64,000 nt of DNA, taken from assembly GCF_024748615.1 (NCBI RefSeq), contig NZ_CP087168.1, forward strand, positions 1,612,001 through 1,676,000, written 5' to 3'. Both the position numbers and the translations under genes were made by a program. The stretch comes from Pseudomonas sp. B21-048. Its GTDB lineage: Bacteria; Pseudomonadota; Gammaproteobacteria; Pseudomonadales; Pseudomonadaceae. Shown in pieces: positions 26,185 through 35,404 of this stretch (positions are counted from its first letter, which is position 1; every line of letters starts with the position of its first letter). Below the pieces are notes generated by a model. That model was not told where the DNA came from and did no database searches. It worked only from the letters and a program-made list of their open reading frames with translations.

Positions 26185-26263
26185 TGATCGGTGACTTCGA
26201 AAAGGAAATTCGGGTTTTTCGCGGCATCTTCCAGCTTGGGCACACCAATGGCGACAATCACCG

Positions 26264-26480
26264 CCTTAGCCTTGCTTCGAAGTCTTCTACTGCGGCGGGT
26301 TGCAGCAACCGTTCAAGTGCGTGGCGCAGCCACGCGCGTAGGGCTCTTGGCCGTTGGCTTTAGTCGTCTCGACCAAACTGTAAAGTTGAGCACTGGCCGT
26401 CGCACCTTAGGGCGTGTCGCTGAACAGCCAGTTTTTGCGCCCGATCACGAAGGGCCTGATCGAACGCTCTGCTGCCGTGC
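26264..26480 (-). pseudogene. IS66-family transposase (TnpC) C-terminal fragment
   Basis: Read leftward this gives AAERSIRPFVIGRKNWLFSD then TP, a stop where the family has K, and then GATASAQLYSLVETTKANGQ EPYA, a frameshift, WLRHALERLL and VEDFEA. This is the IS66 TnpC C-terminus with at least one nonsense change and one shift. It has the same orientation as the N-terminal fragment at 19095-19185. Confidence 0.8.
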
Positions 26481-26725
26481 CGCCAGGGATGCGGACGATA
26501 CCGCAACCTTCAAGGCTTTCGCAGCTTAACAATTGGCGCTGAACAAGATCGATACTCAGTCGGGCTATCCGACCGCCATGGACCGGCCTATAGCCCCCGA
26601 CAAACTGAGTCTCGGATACAGGCGAGATAGCACTTGCGTGCGATGATCTGTAAATCCTTACGGAGCGGATGAAGATAAGGTAGCATTCCGGCCCCCAACA
26701 AGTTATCGCTAGGATATTAGCTTTC

Positions 26726-27868
26726 ATGGACAGTAAGGGCATGATCGACAGCCTGACTTCGCTCCGTTTTTTCGCGGCGTTCGCCATCGTCTTGCATCAC
26801 GCAAAAGGATTGGTTTTTTCCAGCGAGTTCATGAAGGGGGTTCCTCTTCCTTCTGGGGTGAGTTTTTTCTTTGTGTTGTCAGGATTCATACTGAGTTATG
26901 TATACTCGGGGCGAATGGGGTCTATCGGTCTTTATAAGTTCTATACTTCGCGATTCTCAAAAGTATGGCCTCCGCATATTTTGACGTTTGTGCTGGTTAT
27001 GGTGCTTATCTCTGCAAATGAAGGGTGGTTTATAGCGTTGCTTAACGCATCGCTTCTTCAATCTGCCGTGCCTATTCCGGCGTATTATTTTTCATTCAAT
27101 AGCGTCTCTTGGAGTATTTCCGCCGAGCTGTTCTTCTATGCGGCGTTTCCATTGCTACTGGCAGGCCTGAATAAAAATTGGCACTTTAAACTGGTGGCTT
27201 TGCTTTTGCTGGGCGGTGTGTCCGCTTATATTATCGACCTATCCGGTGTGAATTATTATTCTCCAGATAAATGGACGGAATTTTCCGCGCATGGCCTCGC
27301 ATATATCAATCCGCTATTCAGGATTCAAGAGTTTTTTATGGGGATGCTGCTATTTAAGGTGTTTGACTATATTAAAGGGTGGAGGGGGTTCGGATTTGCC
27401 CTGTGTACTGTGCTTGAGGTTTTTTGCGTAGCGAGTGTTGTATTTTTGACGCAAGGCATTGCGGAGACTATTTCAATTTCGCTCATTGGCGTTGAGAATA
27501 ATGCTTCCGGTGAATTCTGGGTGCACTGCGCCCTGGGTTTGTTTTTTGGTTTGGTGGTGGTGTGTTTTGCCATCAACAAAGGCTTGATATCCCAAATCCT
27601 AAGGCGGCGACTTTTTGTGGTTTTAGGTGAAATAAGTTTTTCCATGTATCTAATTCATCAGCTTGTGTTCAGGTTTTATGATGTGCACAGGGGTATGTTT
27701 GAATCTGTACCGAAAGAAATGATATTTCCTTTGCTTTTAATTGCTATTTTTGTTTTTGCATATGGTATCTGGCGATTTGTTGAACTGCCAGCCCAAGCCC
27801 AACTAAAGAATATATTTTCTAAGCTGGGCCGAAAAAAAGAGAGTCAAAATTCAACTGCATTAACCTGA
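26726..27868 (+). CDS. Acyltransferase 3 family membrane O-acyltransferase
   Basis: A 380-residue membrane protein of the OafA/acyltransferase-3 family. LTSLRFFAAFAIVLHHAKG holds the R and HH-type site, GVSFFFVLSGFILSYVY is the second family motif, SWSISAELFFYAAFP the third, and ISFSMYLIHQLVF the C-terminal one. It likely O-acylates a polysaccharide sugar at the inner membrane. It is rich in A and T compared with the cassette before it. It stands alone, read rightward, and ends at a strong terminator. The sequence does not tell which polymer it modifies. Confidence 0.88.
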   Translation: MDSKGMIDSLTSLRFFAAFAIVLHHAKGLVFSSEFMKGVPLPSGVSFFFVLSGFILSYVYSGRMGSIGLYKFYTSRFSKVWPPHILTFVLVMVLISANEGWFIALLNASLLQSAVPIPAYYFSFNSVSWSISAELFFYAAFPLLLAGLNKNWHFKLVALLLLGGVSAYIIDLSGVNYYSPDKWTEFSAHGLAYINPLFRIQEFFMGMLLFKVFDYIKGWRGFGFALCTVLEVFCVASVVFLTQGIAETISISLIGVENNASGEFWVHCALGLFFGLVVVCFAINKGLISQILRRRLFVVLGEISFSMYLIHQLVFRFYDVHRGMFESVPKEMIFPLLLIAIFVFAYGIWRFVELPAQAQLKNIFSKLGRKKESQNSTALT

Positions 27869-27883
27869 TCAAATAATTAAAAC

Positions 27884-27906
27884 AAACCCGCTCCGGCGGG
27901 TTTTTT
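27884..27906 (+). terminator. Rho-independent terminator
   Basis: AACCCGC (27885-27891), loop TCCG, GCGGGTT, then six T at 27901-27906. It lies 17 bases after the acyltransferase stop and just before the endolysin relic. Confidence 0.88.
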
Positions 27907-27922
27907 ACGCCCGGAGAAAAAT

Positions 27923-28248
27923 ATGCCCATCACCGAGCAGCTGCTGCAGATTCTCCCGAACGCCGGTAAACGAGCCGGCGTTTTTGTACCGTTCTCAATA
28001 CAGCAATGCGGCGCTACCAGATCGTTGGCACTAAACGTGTCGCCGCGTTCATTGCGCAGATCGGCCATGAATCAGGCCAGCTGATCTACATCCGCGAGCT
28101 TTGGGGGTCTACACCGGCTCAGGCGAGCGATGAAGGCCGTAAGGACTTGGGCAATACCGAGGTTCGCGAAGGGTTCCAAATCACGGAGCGCTTACGTTCG
28201 ACATTGTCAGTAAGCGCACAACAATTAGATGTCACCGGTAGAATTTGA
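27923..28248 (+). pseudogene. GH19-type phage endolysin, frameshifted and truncated
   Basis: From ATG 27923 the frame reads MPITEQLLQILPNAGKRAGV FVP. A shift near 27990 then continues it as VLNTAMRRYQIVGTKRVAAF, IAQIGHESGQLIYIREL and STPAQASDEGRKDLGNTEV. This is the N-terminal part of a GH19 (chitinase-like) phage lysozyme; GHESG includes a catalytic glutamate. The rest of the domain is absent. It is a cargo relic of a prophage or tailocin lysis gene. Confidence 0.8.
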
Positions 28249-28330
28249 AAAGTATTACGCAATGAGCTTGGGGGAAAGAAAATCCGGGACGATTCAGCCA
28301 TTCTCAGGCCCGCTCCTCGGAGCGTATCCG

Positions 28331-28370
28331 CTCCATAAACCCTGCTTCTTGGAAGGTGAGGTTTATGGAG
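28331..28370. repeat. Bipartite hairpin, copy 2
   Basis: CTCCATAAACC pairs perfectly with GGTTTATGGAG and encloses the same CTTC-TTG-GAAG inner hairpin as 12766-12803. Relative to copy 1 the stem bases differ on both arms so that pairing is kept. Eight T occur just after it (28378-28385), so on the plus strand it could terminate transcription. Confidence 0.75.
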
Positions 28371-28405
28371 CATTTACTTTTTTTTAGCGGTGCCCTGCAC
28401 GTGTG

Positions 28406-31400
28406 TTAATAGGTGATGCCCGGAACCACGGTGGTGACAATGTGTTTGCCATCGTTGCGGCAGGCTTGAACCAACAGACGGGCAAGGATCCGTTCCTGCT
28501 CAGCTGGGGTAAGCTTCAGGTTCTTTAACGTCGACATCCAACAGTCGGCATCGGCGAGCAACCTGCTCAAAATTGTTGGTGCCCCCCAGAATGATCCATT
28601 CACCGGGTACTGAAGGTGGTGTGAAGCGGGCGCGTCGAATCCAAGAGACTGACAAAGGCTTGAAATGATGACCGAGTCGGCGGTAGCGTCATGAATGTTA
28701 GGATCTTCCGGGAAAACCAGCCCCGGAGCCATATCGGATGAATCGCCGCTCAGGCGACCCGTGATGACTTCCAATGCATCATATTTGCCGCCTATCATGT
28801 TTTCAATCAGGTACTGCTGATAGGTTTCCCGGTCGCTGAAATCGATGTCGATCGGGTCGGTGCTCAGATTGATATGCGCGATCGCTGTGTAATCCAGGTA
28901 AGGAACGCTCGCCAGGTATTTGAGGATCGCAAGTAATGGCTGATCTTCACTCACCAGTATACTCAGTACAGAGTATTGCTCTTTCTGAAGACATTCCTTC
29001 ATGGTAAGAGCGGCCAGCTCGTCCGGGACAAGAATGACAACATCAATCTGAGCTGGCTTTTTCACGAGAAGCTTGGCGATTTGCCCGATAAAGTCGGCAG
29101 AGCGCAGGCTGATAAATATCAGCGATTTACTATCGGCGGAGAGGGTGGAATGACCTTCCCACGAAAGGTTCTGCCAGTTCCATGGCCCCTCGGGGCGGCC
29201 GGCACTCAGAAAGTGCGCCAACGGATCCTGAGCTCCGATCGCCGAGGCATTCATATCCTGGTAAACGCAGGGATCAAAGCCAGGGAACAACTTGCGTCGC
29301 AACATGCCGCGCGTCCACGAGCGTACGTATCGACGAATGGCTTCAGTAGCCCCTGAAAGCTGCACACTTGCCGGTGGGTAGTAGCCTAAATCAACAACCT
29401 CGGCCTGTTGTATCGTGGCTGCATCAACCTGCTCCTGACGGGACAGGGCTGCATTACCCTCTGTAAGGGCGAGTAATTGTTTGACGTAACGGGACATATT
29501 GAATTCGCGTGCGGCCAGAGATTGGACCTGCTCTCCGACCTTATCCCGAGCTTCTTGCGACGAAGCCAGTCGAATGATTTTGTCGGCCATCTTATGGGTG
29601 TCTAGATAGGGCGCGACGCACTCTTCCTGGAGGCCATTGCGTTTAAGAATGTCTGCAACACCCGTTGTCTTATCGAAACAGAGAACTGGCAGGCCCAGTA
29701 CCATGGCGTCAATAGCAACATTGGGCAATGGGTCCAAACGGGCGGTCAACAGCATCATGTCGCTCAGAGCGTAGACATGCTCAATGGCGGCCGTTTCGGA
29801 AATGATCTTGAATCGCTCCGAGATTCCAGCGCGCTGAATCTGGTCCTCAAGGTAAATAGAGTAATTAGTGTCTTGCTCCGGATCGTAGTTATTACCGATC
29901 CATGCAAATCGGCACTTGTGACCTATAGGTGAATTGATTACCCGCGTCGCGCACTCGATAAACAGGTCCACACCCTTGCGGATGTGTACCCAGCCGGCCC
30001 CTAATATAACGATCGTGTCATCTTCAGGTCCATCTGGGCGCATAAGCTTTTGCAATATCGCCTTCTCTGCTTCGATATGAGCTGGATCATGTGCCTCGCT
30101 AGGGACAATGCTTTTTCCTTGCGCCCACACAGGAAGTTTACACGAAGTTACTTCTGGCAGTACCTGTATTGCGCTGTCGAGTGTAATGTCGGCAGAAAAA
30201 ACGGTTTGACTTGCCCATAACAATGCATTTTGGATTTTTGTACGGGGTCGAATATATACAGCGAACTCGTGGATTAAACTGATTGTCGGGATATAGCGAT
30301 CAGCCAAGGGCTTGAGTGCTATATGGGATTCCACACTGTTCACAATCGCAAATTGAAATGAGTAGGTATCGAGGAACTTGCCTAATACCCAATTGGCGAA
30401 TGTCTCTTGGTGGTAAAGATCCACAGGGCCGGCAACTATCGCTCCAGCCTCGATAAAAGACTCTTCCAACGGGCCGCCACGAAGCAGCAGTGTCACTACA
30501 TTGAACTGCGAGGTGAGTTGCTGGACGATATTCAGGCTAAGAATAGGGGCGCCGGTCCTCGACGCTTCATGACTGACTAGCAGAATGGTGGGCTTATCAA
30601 TAGGCAGCGACTCGATGGGTCGACTCAAAGCGATAAGCGGAATACGGCCAAGCAGGCCTTCGGCCCGCCCGTGATCCAGGAAGTGTCGTTCCGGATCAGC
30701 GAGCGAGGCGAGAACTGGATACATGGCCCGGTAGAAATCGGCATTGAATGGCTCCGTCGGTTCATGGAGCAGTCCGCCAGCGAGAACCTGCTTTTCGCCT
30801 GTGAAGGCGCGAGGAACCTGTATCGACTTTGGAGCACCTAGGCGGCCTTCTTGGATGCCGTGGCACAGATAGTGTATAACTGCAGGGATGCCGGTGGCTT
30901 TCACATCGGGATAAGTTTCGAAGTAGTATTTTTCGTCAAACGCTTCTCCATTTGGAAGAATTATCGACGGAAGCCTTTTTTTTATGTCTGGTAAACTGAT
31001 CAGGCGCCAGAATCGTGAGTTAAAGAAGCGCTCCCACGAGTTGGACAGTGTTTGAATAAGCTCTTGTTTTAGCCCGACTTCACGTTGTGTCTGCTCTTCA
31101 AGAAGACGATACTTTTTCAAGTCGGCTTCGGCCGCTACTTTGTACTCTGTTAAAGAGTCTACCAGCTTTCTGAGATGACTCACGAAACGGACTTCAGAGG
31201 CTTTCCATTCTTCCAGATTTATTTCCAGTTTTTTGCGCTGGGAGCTTAGATCCGCCAGTTCAGATTTGAGGCGGGCATTGTCATCGGAAAGTTTAACGAT
31301 GACGGATTGTTCTTGATCTGCTTGTTCGTTATTTTTCATAGTCGTCTTCGACGGTAAGTTACTGTTGGATGTTGTGGCGTGGTGCGCCACTTCAGTCTCG

Positions 31401-31789
31401 GTCATTAACGCTTCGATCTGCGCTTTTAAAGAAATATTTTCCAGCTTGGCATCGGCAAGTATTTTTGGTTCAGTCTGGCCGTTGAACCATTCGCTTTCGA
31501 GGTGCTGAGCGTGACGCACCCCAGGGTTTAGAAACTCATTGATGTATTTCGATATCTCATCTTCGGTCGGCGCTGATAGATCAAGCGCCGAGGCAGAATC
31601 TAGCCGGCTTAACAGCTTGTTATTGACAGCAATGACGTCTCTGTCTTCCCAAAAACTGGCCGTATGGTCCATACCCATCGGATGGAGGGGGTCACCAAGC
31701 TCAACGCCCATGGTACTGAGTGCACGCGCAAGTGTGATGGTTCCGCTGCGGTGTATGCTCAGAATTATGATTGTTTTCTTGGCAGTCAA
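28406..31789 (-). CDS. Giant modular GT4 glycosyltransferase with truncated sulfotransferase head
   Basis: A 1,127-residue protein. IIILSIHRSGTITLARAL at residues 7-22 is the phosphosulfate-binding start of a sulfotransferase, and FWEDRDVIAVNN follows, but the sequence then jumps near residue 90 into a coiled coil (~110-255), so most of the sulfotransferase is missing. Repeats of the FDxxYYxxxxPDVxxxGxPxxHY type occur at ~284-320, ~348-385 and once more near 845. A GT4 domain spans ~399-770, with GAGWVHIRKGVDLFIE and RLDPLPNVAIDAMVLGLPVL. The last ~280 residues are unassigned. The start is a TTG; an in-frame stop lies eight codons upstream and AAGGA precedes it. It shares its layout with the protein at 6514-11490. 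Confidence 0.82.
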   Translation of the reverse strand: MTAKKTIIILSIHRSGTITLARALSTMGVELGDPLHPMGMDHTASFWEDRDVIAVNNKLLSRLDSASALDLSAPTEDEISKYINEFLNPGVRHAQHLESEWFNGQTEPKILADAKLENISLKAQIEALMTETEVAHHATTSNSNLPSKTTMKNNEQADQEQSVIVKLSDDNARLKSELADLSSQRKKLEINLEEWKASEVRFVSHLRKLVDSLTEYKVAAEADLKKYRLLEEQTQREVGLKQELIQTLSNSWERFFNSRFWRLISLPDIKKRLPSIILPNGEAFDEKYYFETYPDVKATGIPAVIHYLCHGIQEGRLGAPKSIQVPRAFTGEKQVLAGGLLHEPTEPFNADFYRAMYPVLASLADPERHFLDHGRAEGLLGRIPLIALSRPIESLPIDKPTILLVSHEASRTGAPILSLNIVQQLTSQFNVVTLLLRGGPLEESFIEAGAIVAGPVDLYHQETFANWVLGKFLDTYSFQFAIVNSVESHIALKPLADRYIPTISLIHEFAVYIRPRTKIQNALLWASQTVFSADITLDSAIQVLPEVTSCKLPVWAQGKSIVPSEAHDPAHIEAEKAILQKLMRPDGPEDDTIVILGAGWVHIRKGVDLFIECATRVINSPIGHKCRFAWIGNNYDPEQDTNYSIYLEDQIQRAGISERFKIISETAAIEHVYALSDMMLLTARLDPLPNVAIDAMVLGLPVLCFDKTTGVADILKRNGLQEECVAPYLDTHKMADKIIRLASSQEARDKVGEQVQSLAAREFNMSRYVKQLLALTEGNAALSRQEQVDAATIQQAEVVDLGYYPPASVQLSGATEAIRRYVRSWTRGMLRRKLFPGFDPCVYQDMNASAIGAQDPLAHFLSAGRPEGPWNWQNLSWEGHSTLSADSKSLIFISLRSADFIGQIAKLLVKKPAQIDVVILVPDELAALTMKECLQKEQYSVLSILVSEDQPLLAILKYLASVPYLDYTAIAHINLSTDPIDIDFSDRETYQQYLIENMIGGKYDALEVITGRLSGDSSDMAPGLVFPEDPNIHDATADSVIISSLCQSLGFDAPASHHLQYPVNGSFWGAPTILSRLLADADCWMSTLKNLKLTPAEQERILARLLVQACRNDGKHIVTTVVPGITY

Positions 31790-32103
31790 ATGGTTATCGT
31801 CCTTGGAAAAAATTCAGCGCTGGTAAACAGGGCGAATGCAGGAACTGAGTGCAACACGGTCATTGAATGGATGTAGGCGGCATTATGCTGCATGGCATGA
31901 CGCCTTGCATCACTCACCCATGACCTGAGCGGGCATTTGAAGCCGAAGCGTTTGAGTGGCGCCCTGGTTCATTGCTAGGCAATGTCGTTCGTGTCTCCCC
32001 GGTTGCGAACCGACAAGTGCGTGCCTTTGGGCCGGTACTGGTGGATGAGAGCGTTGATACCCCTAAGCATTCGGCGGCTGGAGCAAAGTCTACAAACAAA
32101 CGG

Positions 32104-32500
32104 CTCAATGTGTTTCAAATGCTTGTGACTGATCCTGATATGGAGTGGGTTTAAATCGATGGCAGCTATGTCAAAGCCCACCAGCATAGTGCAGGGGCTG
32201 AAAGCGGTATGGATCAGCAATCGGGAAAAGTCGAGCAGGCAGCACCAGCAAGATTCACCCGGCTGTAGATGCCTGCGGGCTGCCCGTCGTGTTTGAGATC
32301 ACGGGAGGCCAGATCAACGACTGCACGCAGGTGCCTGCCTTGATTGCCAAGGTTCACGCCGCTCAAATGATCATTGCGGGCAAGGGCTATGACAGTGAGG
32401 ACATACGGGAACAGGTTGAAGGTGCCAATGCCGTGATACCCAGAAAACGCAACTCAGTGAAAGATAACGCGGATCCCTGGAGCGGTCTGAAGAGGTTGAT
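32104..32500 (+). pseudogene. IS5-family transposase, internal and C-terminal relic
   Basis: The frame reads LNVFQMLVTDPDMEWV, a TAA at 32152, IDGSYVKAHQHSAGA, a shift near 32213, then IGKSRAGSTSKIHPAVDACG and LPVVFEITGGQINDC, ending IPRKRNSVKDNAD. This is the DDE core of an IS5-group transposase with a stop and a frameshift. No terminal repeats were found. Confidence 0.82.
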
Positions 32501-32523
32501 ACGAACCGTATTACCCGAAGGCT

Positions 32524-32600
32524 GGCGGTGGTCGCAAACGCTATCCGTTGGAGACCATGCTGCGTATTCATCTGTTGCAGAACGGGTTCTCGATCAGCGA
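32524..32600 (+). pseudogene. Second IS5-family transposase fragment (N-terminal)
   Basis: [24 protein letters not shown] sequence, the usual N-terminal DNA-binding region of another IS5 subgroup, read in the same direction and directly after the first relic. It breaks off after the asparagine. Confidence 0.65.
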
Positions 32601-32769
32601 GCTGCGCGGTATCGTGGGGCGTCAAGCGCAACTCTAACGCCCCATAGACCAATTCACGTTGAAATTGCCCGCTTATGCGCATGCATTGTTGAAGGTGCTG
32701 TGGGCGCCGCCCAAGGCGGCTAATTGACGGAGTCCGGGCCATGTGGTCCGGGCGCCTCTGCGCGCGATT

Positions 32770-33168
32770 TCAGCGAAATGACCAGCGCTTGTGGCCGAAG
32801 TAGCTGGTAAACACCGGCACAGCCACGCCGAATGCGTGCGCTATTTCATGCTTGAAGAACTCCATGCCCATTGCAGGCAGAATGTACGATGCCAGGCCAA
32901 TACTGATGATCCATGTCTGTACGACCGCAACCAGGTTGACCAGTACAAAGAACATTGCCGAGTGATGGATGGGCTGTTGGCTTTCGGTAAAGACAAACAT
33001 TCGTGCCAGTACAAAGGCGGTGATCATGCCGGTCAGGTAGGCGAGCCCGATTGAGACTGAAAAGCTCAGCCACTGGTTATAAAGGATCCTCGAGAAGAAG
33101 TTGACAGTAGCGGCGCTACCCCCCGTCACCAGAAAGGCAAGGAACTGTCGATTGAGCAGTTGTTTCAC
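32770..33168 (-). CDS. GtrA-family small membrane protein (polyprenyl-sugar flippase-like)
   Basis: A 132-residue protein with four hydrophobic segments, typical of Gtr[21 protein letters not shown] is the conserved first segment and [13 protein letters not shown] the conserved end. GtrA proteins are thought to turn polyprenyl-phosphate-linked sugars across the inner membrane. The start is a GTG overlapping the previous stop (GTGA). It is the last gene of the arabinose-type operon, where it would deliver the lipid-linked sugar to the periplasmic GT-C transferase. Confidence 0.88.
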   Translation of the reverse strand: MKQLLNRQFLAFLVTGGSAATVNFFSRILYNQWLSFSVSIGLAYLTGMITAFVLARMFVFTESQQPIHHSAMFFVLVNLVAVVQTWIISIGLASYILPAMGMEFFKHEIAHAFGVAVPVFTSYFGHKRWSFR

Positions 33169-34457
33169 TTAACTGCATCCCTTGCCATGTTTCTGCCGAA
33201 ATCGATGCTCTCGGAAATACCGCGATCCTCGGGATAGTAGTAGGAGGTATCGGCTACCCACAAGCCTTGCACGGGCAGCGAAACCGGCGGCAGCCGGTCC
33301 AGATAGCCCGGGTCGCAAATGGGCTGGGCATGCCGATAGCGGCTGGCGCGGATATCGATGAAGTCCTCATCGTTCAGCGTCGGGTTGATCTTCTTTAAGT
33401 AGCGACGCACCTTCTCGAGGAAAGCCTGGTCCGGTTCGGCGAACTTAGGATGTTCACCGGGCATGTAGAACGGCACATAGACAATGTGTTCGTTCATTGG
33501 CCGCAGGTTGGTGTATTCGACAAGTCCGGGGATATCCATCTCGGGGTCGTTGGTGTTGAGCCAGAAGTTCTCGGTCAGAGGCTTGCGCAGCTTGGCGATC
33601 ACGCAGACTACCGCGACGTTCTTGAGGGCTGCGAAGCGCGCGAGAATATCCTGTGGCAGGTCCGGCATCAGGGAGGGCACGTAGGGCAGCGGCACGGTGC
33701 TGATGACCTTGTCGAAGCGCTGGATTTGTTCCCCGCAGACCACACCCTGAACCTTGCCGTGTTCGATGATCACGCGGTTTACCGGCGACTTCAGGCAAAT
33801 GATGCCGCCGTGTTTTTCGATGTCGGCCTTCAGCGCTTGCAGCAGGGTGTCAGAACCGCCATCCAGGTAGCCGAGTTTTTCGCGGAACAGGCTATAGCGC
33901 GAGCGGCCGATGCGGCGAATGCGGCTCCAGATCCAGGCTGCCGACAGGTTATCGGTGTAATGGTAGAACTTGTAGTCGAACAGGCGCCTCCATAGCACTT
34001 CCCAGGCCTCGGCCCCGACCCAGCGCTTGATCCAGCCCGTGGCTTCGACGTTGTCCAGGGGCTTCCAGTCATTTCTCTTGGTGGACAGGAATGCGTGCAG
34101 GCCATAACGGAACTTGGCTGTCAGGCTCAGGCCCTTGAATTTGAGTAGAGCAATGGGGTTGCCCCAGGGTTGCAAGCGGTTCTGATACCAATAGCCCATC
34201 TTGGTTTCAACCCAGCGCATTTTCGACGCCAAGCCCAATTCGTCCAGTACCTTCAGGAAGGCATGGTCAGAAATGCAGTGGAAGTGGTAGTAGCGCTCGA
34301 TGGTGGTGCCCGAGAAATCGAACGCAGCGGTCATTCCACCCACACGGTCATCCGCCTCGAATACCACGGGTTTATGCCCGTCCCTGGCCAACTGGTAGGC
34401 CACTGCCAGGCCCATGGGGCCGGCACCAAGCACGGCAACTCTTTGTCCCATCGTCAA
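33165..34457 (-). CDS. FAD-dependent oxidoreductase (amine oxidase/UDP-galactopyranose mutase-like)
   Basis: A 430-residue flavoprotein. [19 protein letters not shown] is the dinucleotide-binding loop, [14 protein letters not shown] the second strand, and [20 protein letters not shown] the C-terminal FAD contact. It resembles NAD(P)/FAD-dependent oxidoreductases of the protoporphyrinogen oxidase and UDP-galactopyranose mutase group found in polysaccharide loci. The start is TTG 34457 (overlap TTGA), or an ATG two codons later. A role in ring contraction or oxidation of a sugar is possible but not shown. Confidence 0.75.
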   Translation of the reverse strand: MTMGQRVAVLGAGPMGLAVAYQLARDGHKPVVFEADDRVGGMTAAFDFSGTTIERYYHFHCISDHAFLKVLDELGLASKMRWVETKMGYWYQNRLQPWGNPIALLKFKGLSLTAKFRYGLHAFLSTKRNDWKPLDNVEATGWIKRWVGAEAWEVLWRRLFDYKFYHYTDNLSAAWIWSRIRRIGRSRYSLFREKLGYLDGGSDTLLQALKADIEKHGGIICLKSPVNRVIIEHGKVQGVVCGEQIQRFDKVISTVPLPYVPSLMPDLPQDILARFAALKNVAVVCVIAKLRKPLTENFWLNTNDPEMDIPGLVEYTNLRPMNEHIVYVPFYMPGEHPKFAEPDQAFLEKVRRYLKKINPTLNDEDFIDIRASRYRHAQPICDPGYLDRLPPVSLPVQGLWVADTSYYYPEDRGISESIDFGRNMARDAVK

Positions 34458-35404
34458 AACTCCAGAACCACTTTGCCGTAAGTGGGGTCGTTGAAGGTTT
34501 CGTGTATCGCCTTGGCAAACGGCGTGTAGGTCACGCCGAAGGTGCCGGGCCAGTCATTGACCTCGAATTCGTCCTTGGCACTGAGTGCCGCCAGTTGCTG
34601 GGTGGTGAAGGGTGGGTTCTTGTCGAACAGGCTCCACGTCCAGATCAGGCTGTAGAACAGGCCGTAGGGGATGCGCGCGATCATGGCCTTGGCGCCGGTG
34701 GCACGCTTGATTTCGCGAATGATATCGATGTAGTCGACTTTTTCGTGCCCCGATACGTTATAGATACCGTCGCGCACACGGTTTTGTATGCAGCTGATGA
34801 TGACATTGCAGAAATCGCCCACGTACAACGGCTGGCGCATGTAGCGGCCATGACCAGGAATCGGGAAGACCGGAACCTTCTTCATGAAGCGCGACAGCCA
34901 GCCCAGGTGTTTGCGGTCAAACCAGCCAAACATGAGAGTCGGGCGCAGCACCGGGCAGGGGATGCCGCTTTCCAGCACCATTTTTTCCTGGTCTATTTTG
35001 CTGTTGGTGTAGAAGTCGTCGGCCACCGATTCGACCACCGAAGAGCTGATGTGCACCAGATAGTCGATGCTGTGCAGCTTGATCTGTTCAAGAATCAGGC
35101 GGGTGGCATCAACGTTGTTCTTGACGAATTCCTGATAGTCAATACCACCGATCTGTGCCTGCAGCATTACGACCACATTGGCATCCGCGAAGGCCTGTTG
35201 CCATTCGCCGGGCATGGACAGGTCACCAAAAATGGTGGTCACTTCAGGCTGCACGCGCTTGAGGATCGCCAGGTTTTCGCGGTGCTTGTCGATGACCACA
35301 ATATTGCTGTAGCCCTTGGCCTTGAGGCGCGCAACCAGATTCTGCCCGACCAACCCGGCACCGCCGGGCAGGATGATACGTTCATTAAGATTAATAGCGG
35401 TCAT
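34454..35404 (-). CDS. NAD-dependent sugar epimerase/reductase
   Basis: An extended SDR of 316 residues. [17 protein letters not shown] is the NAD-binding loop and [20 protein letters not shown] the catalytic region, where the position of the usual YxxxK reads YTNSK. The ATG overlaps the previous stop as ATGA. A 70-residue fragment of a paralogue is found at 43306-43515, in the same place after another GT-C gene, so the pairing of this gene with a membrane glycosyltransferase is old. The substrate is unknown. Confidence 0.8.
   Translation of the reverse strand: MTAINLNERIILPGGAGLVGQNLVARLKAKGYSNIVVIDKHRENLAILKRVQPEVTTIFGDLSMPGEWQQAFADANVVVMLQAQIGGIDYQEFVKNNVDATRLILEQIKLHSIDYLVHISSSVVESVADDFYTNSKIDQEKMVLESGIPCPVLRPTLMFGWFDRKHLGWLSRFMKKVPVFPIPGHGRYMRQPLYVGDFCNVIISCIQNRVRDGIYNVSGHEKVDYIDIIREIKRATGAKAMIARIPYGLFYSLIWTWSLFDKNPPFTTQQLAALSAKDEFEVNDWPGTFGVTYTPFAKAIHETFNDPTYGKVVLEF

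Noticed and set aside
26530..26700. Possible further transposase sequence (QFVGGYRPVHGGRIARLS on the minus strand)
   Set aside because: It could be part of another relic next to IS66, but no family could be assigned.
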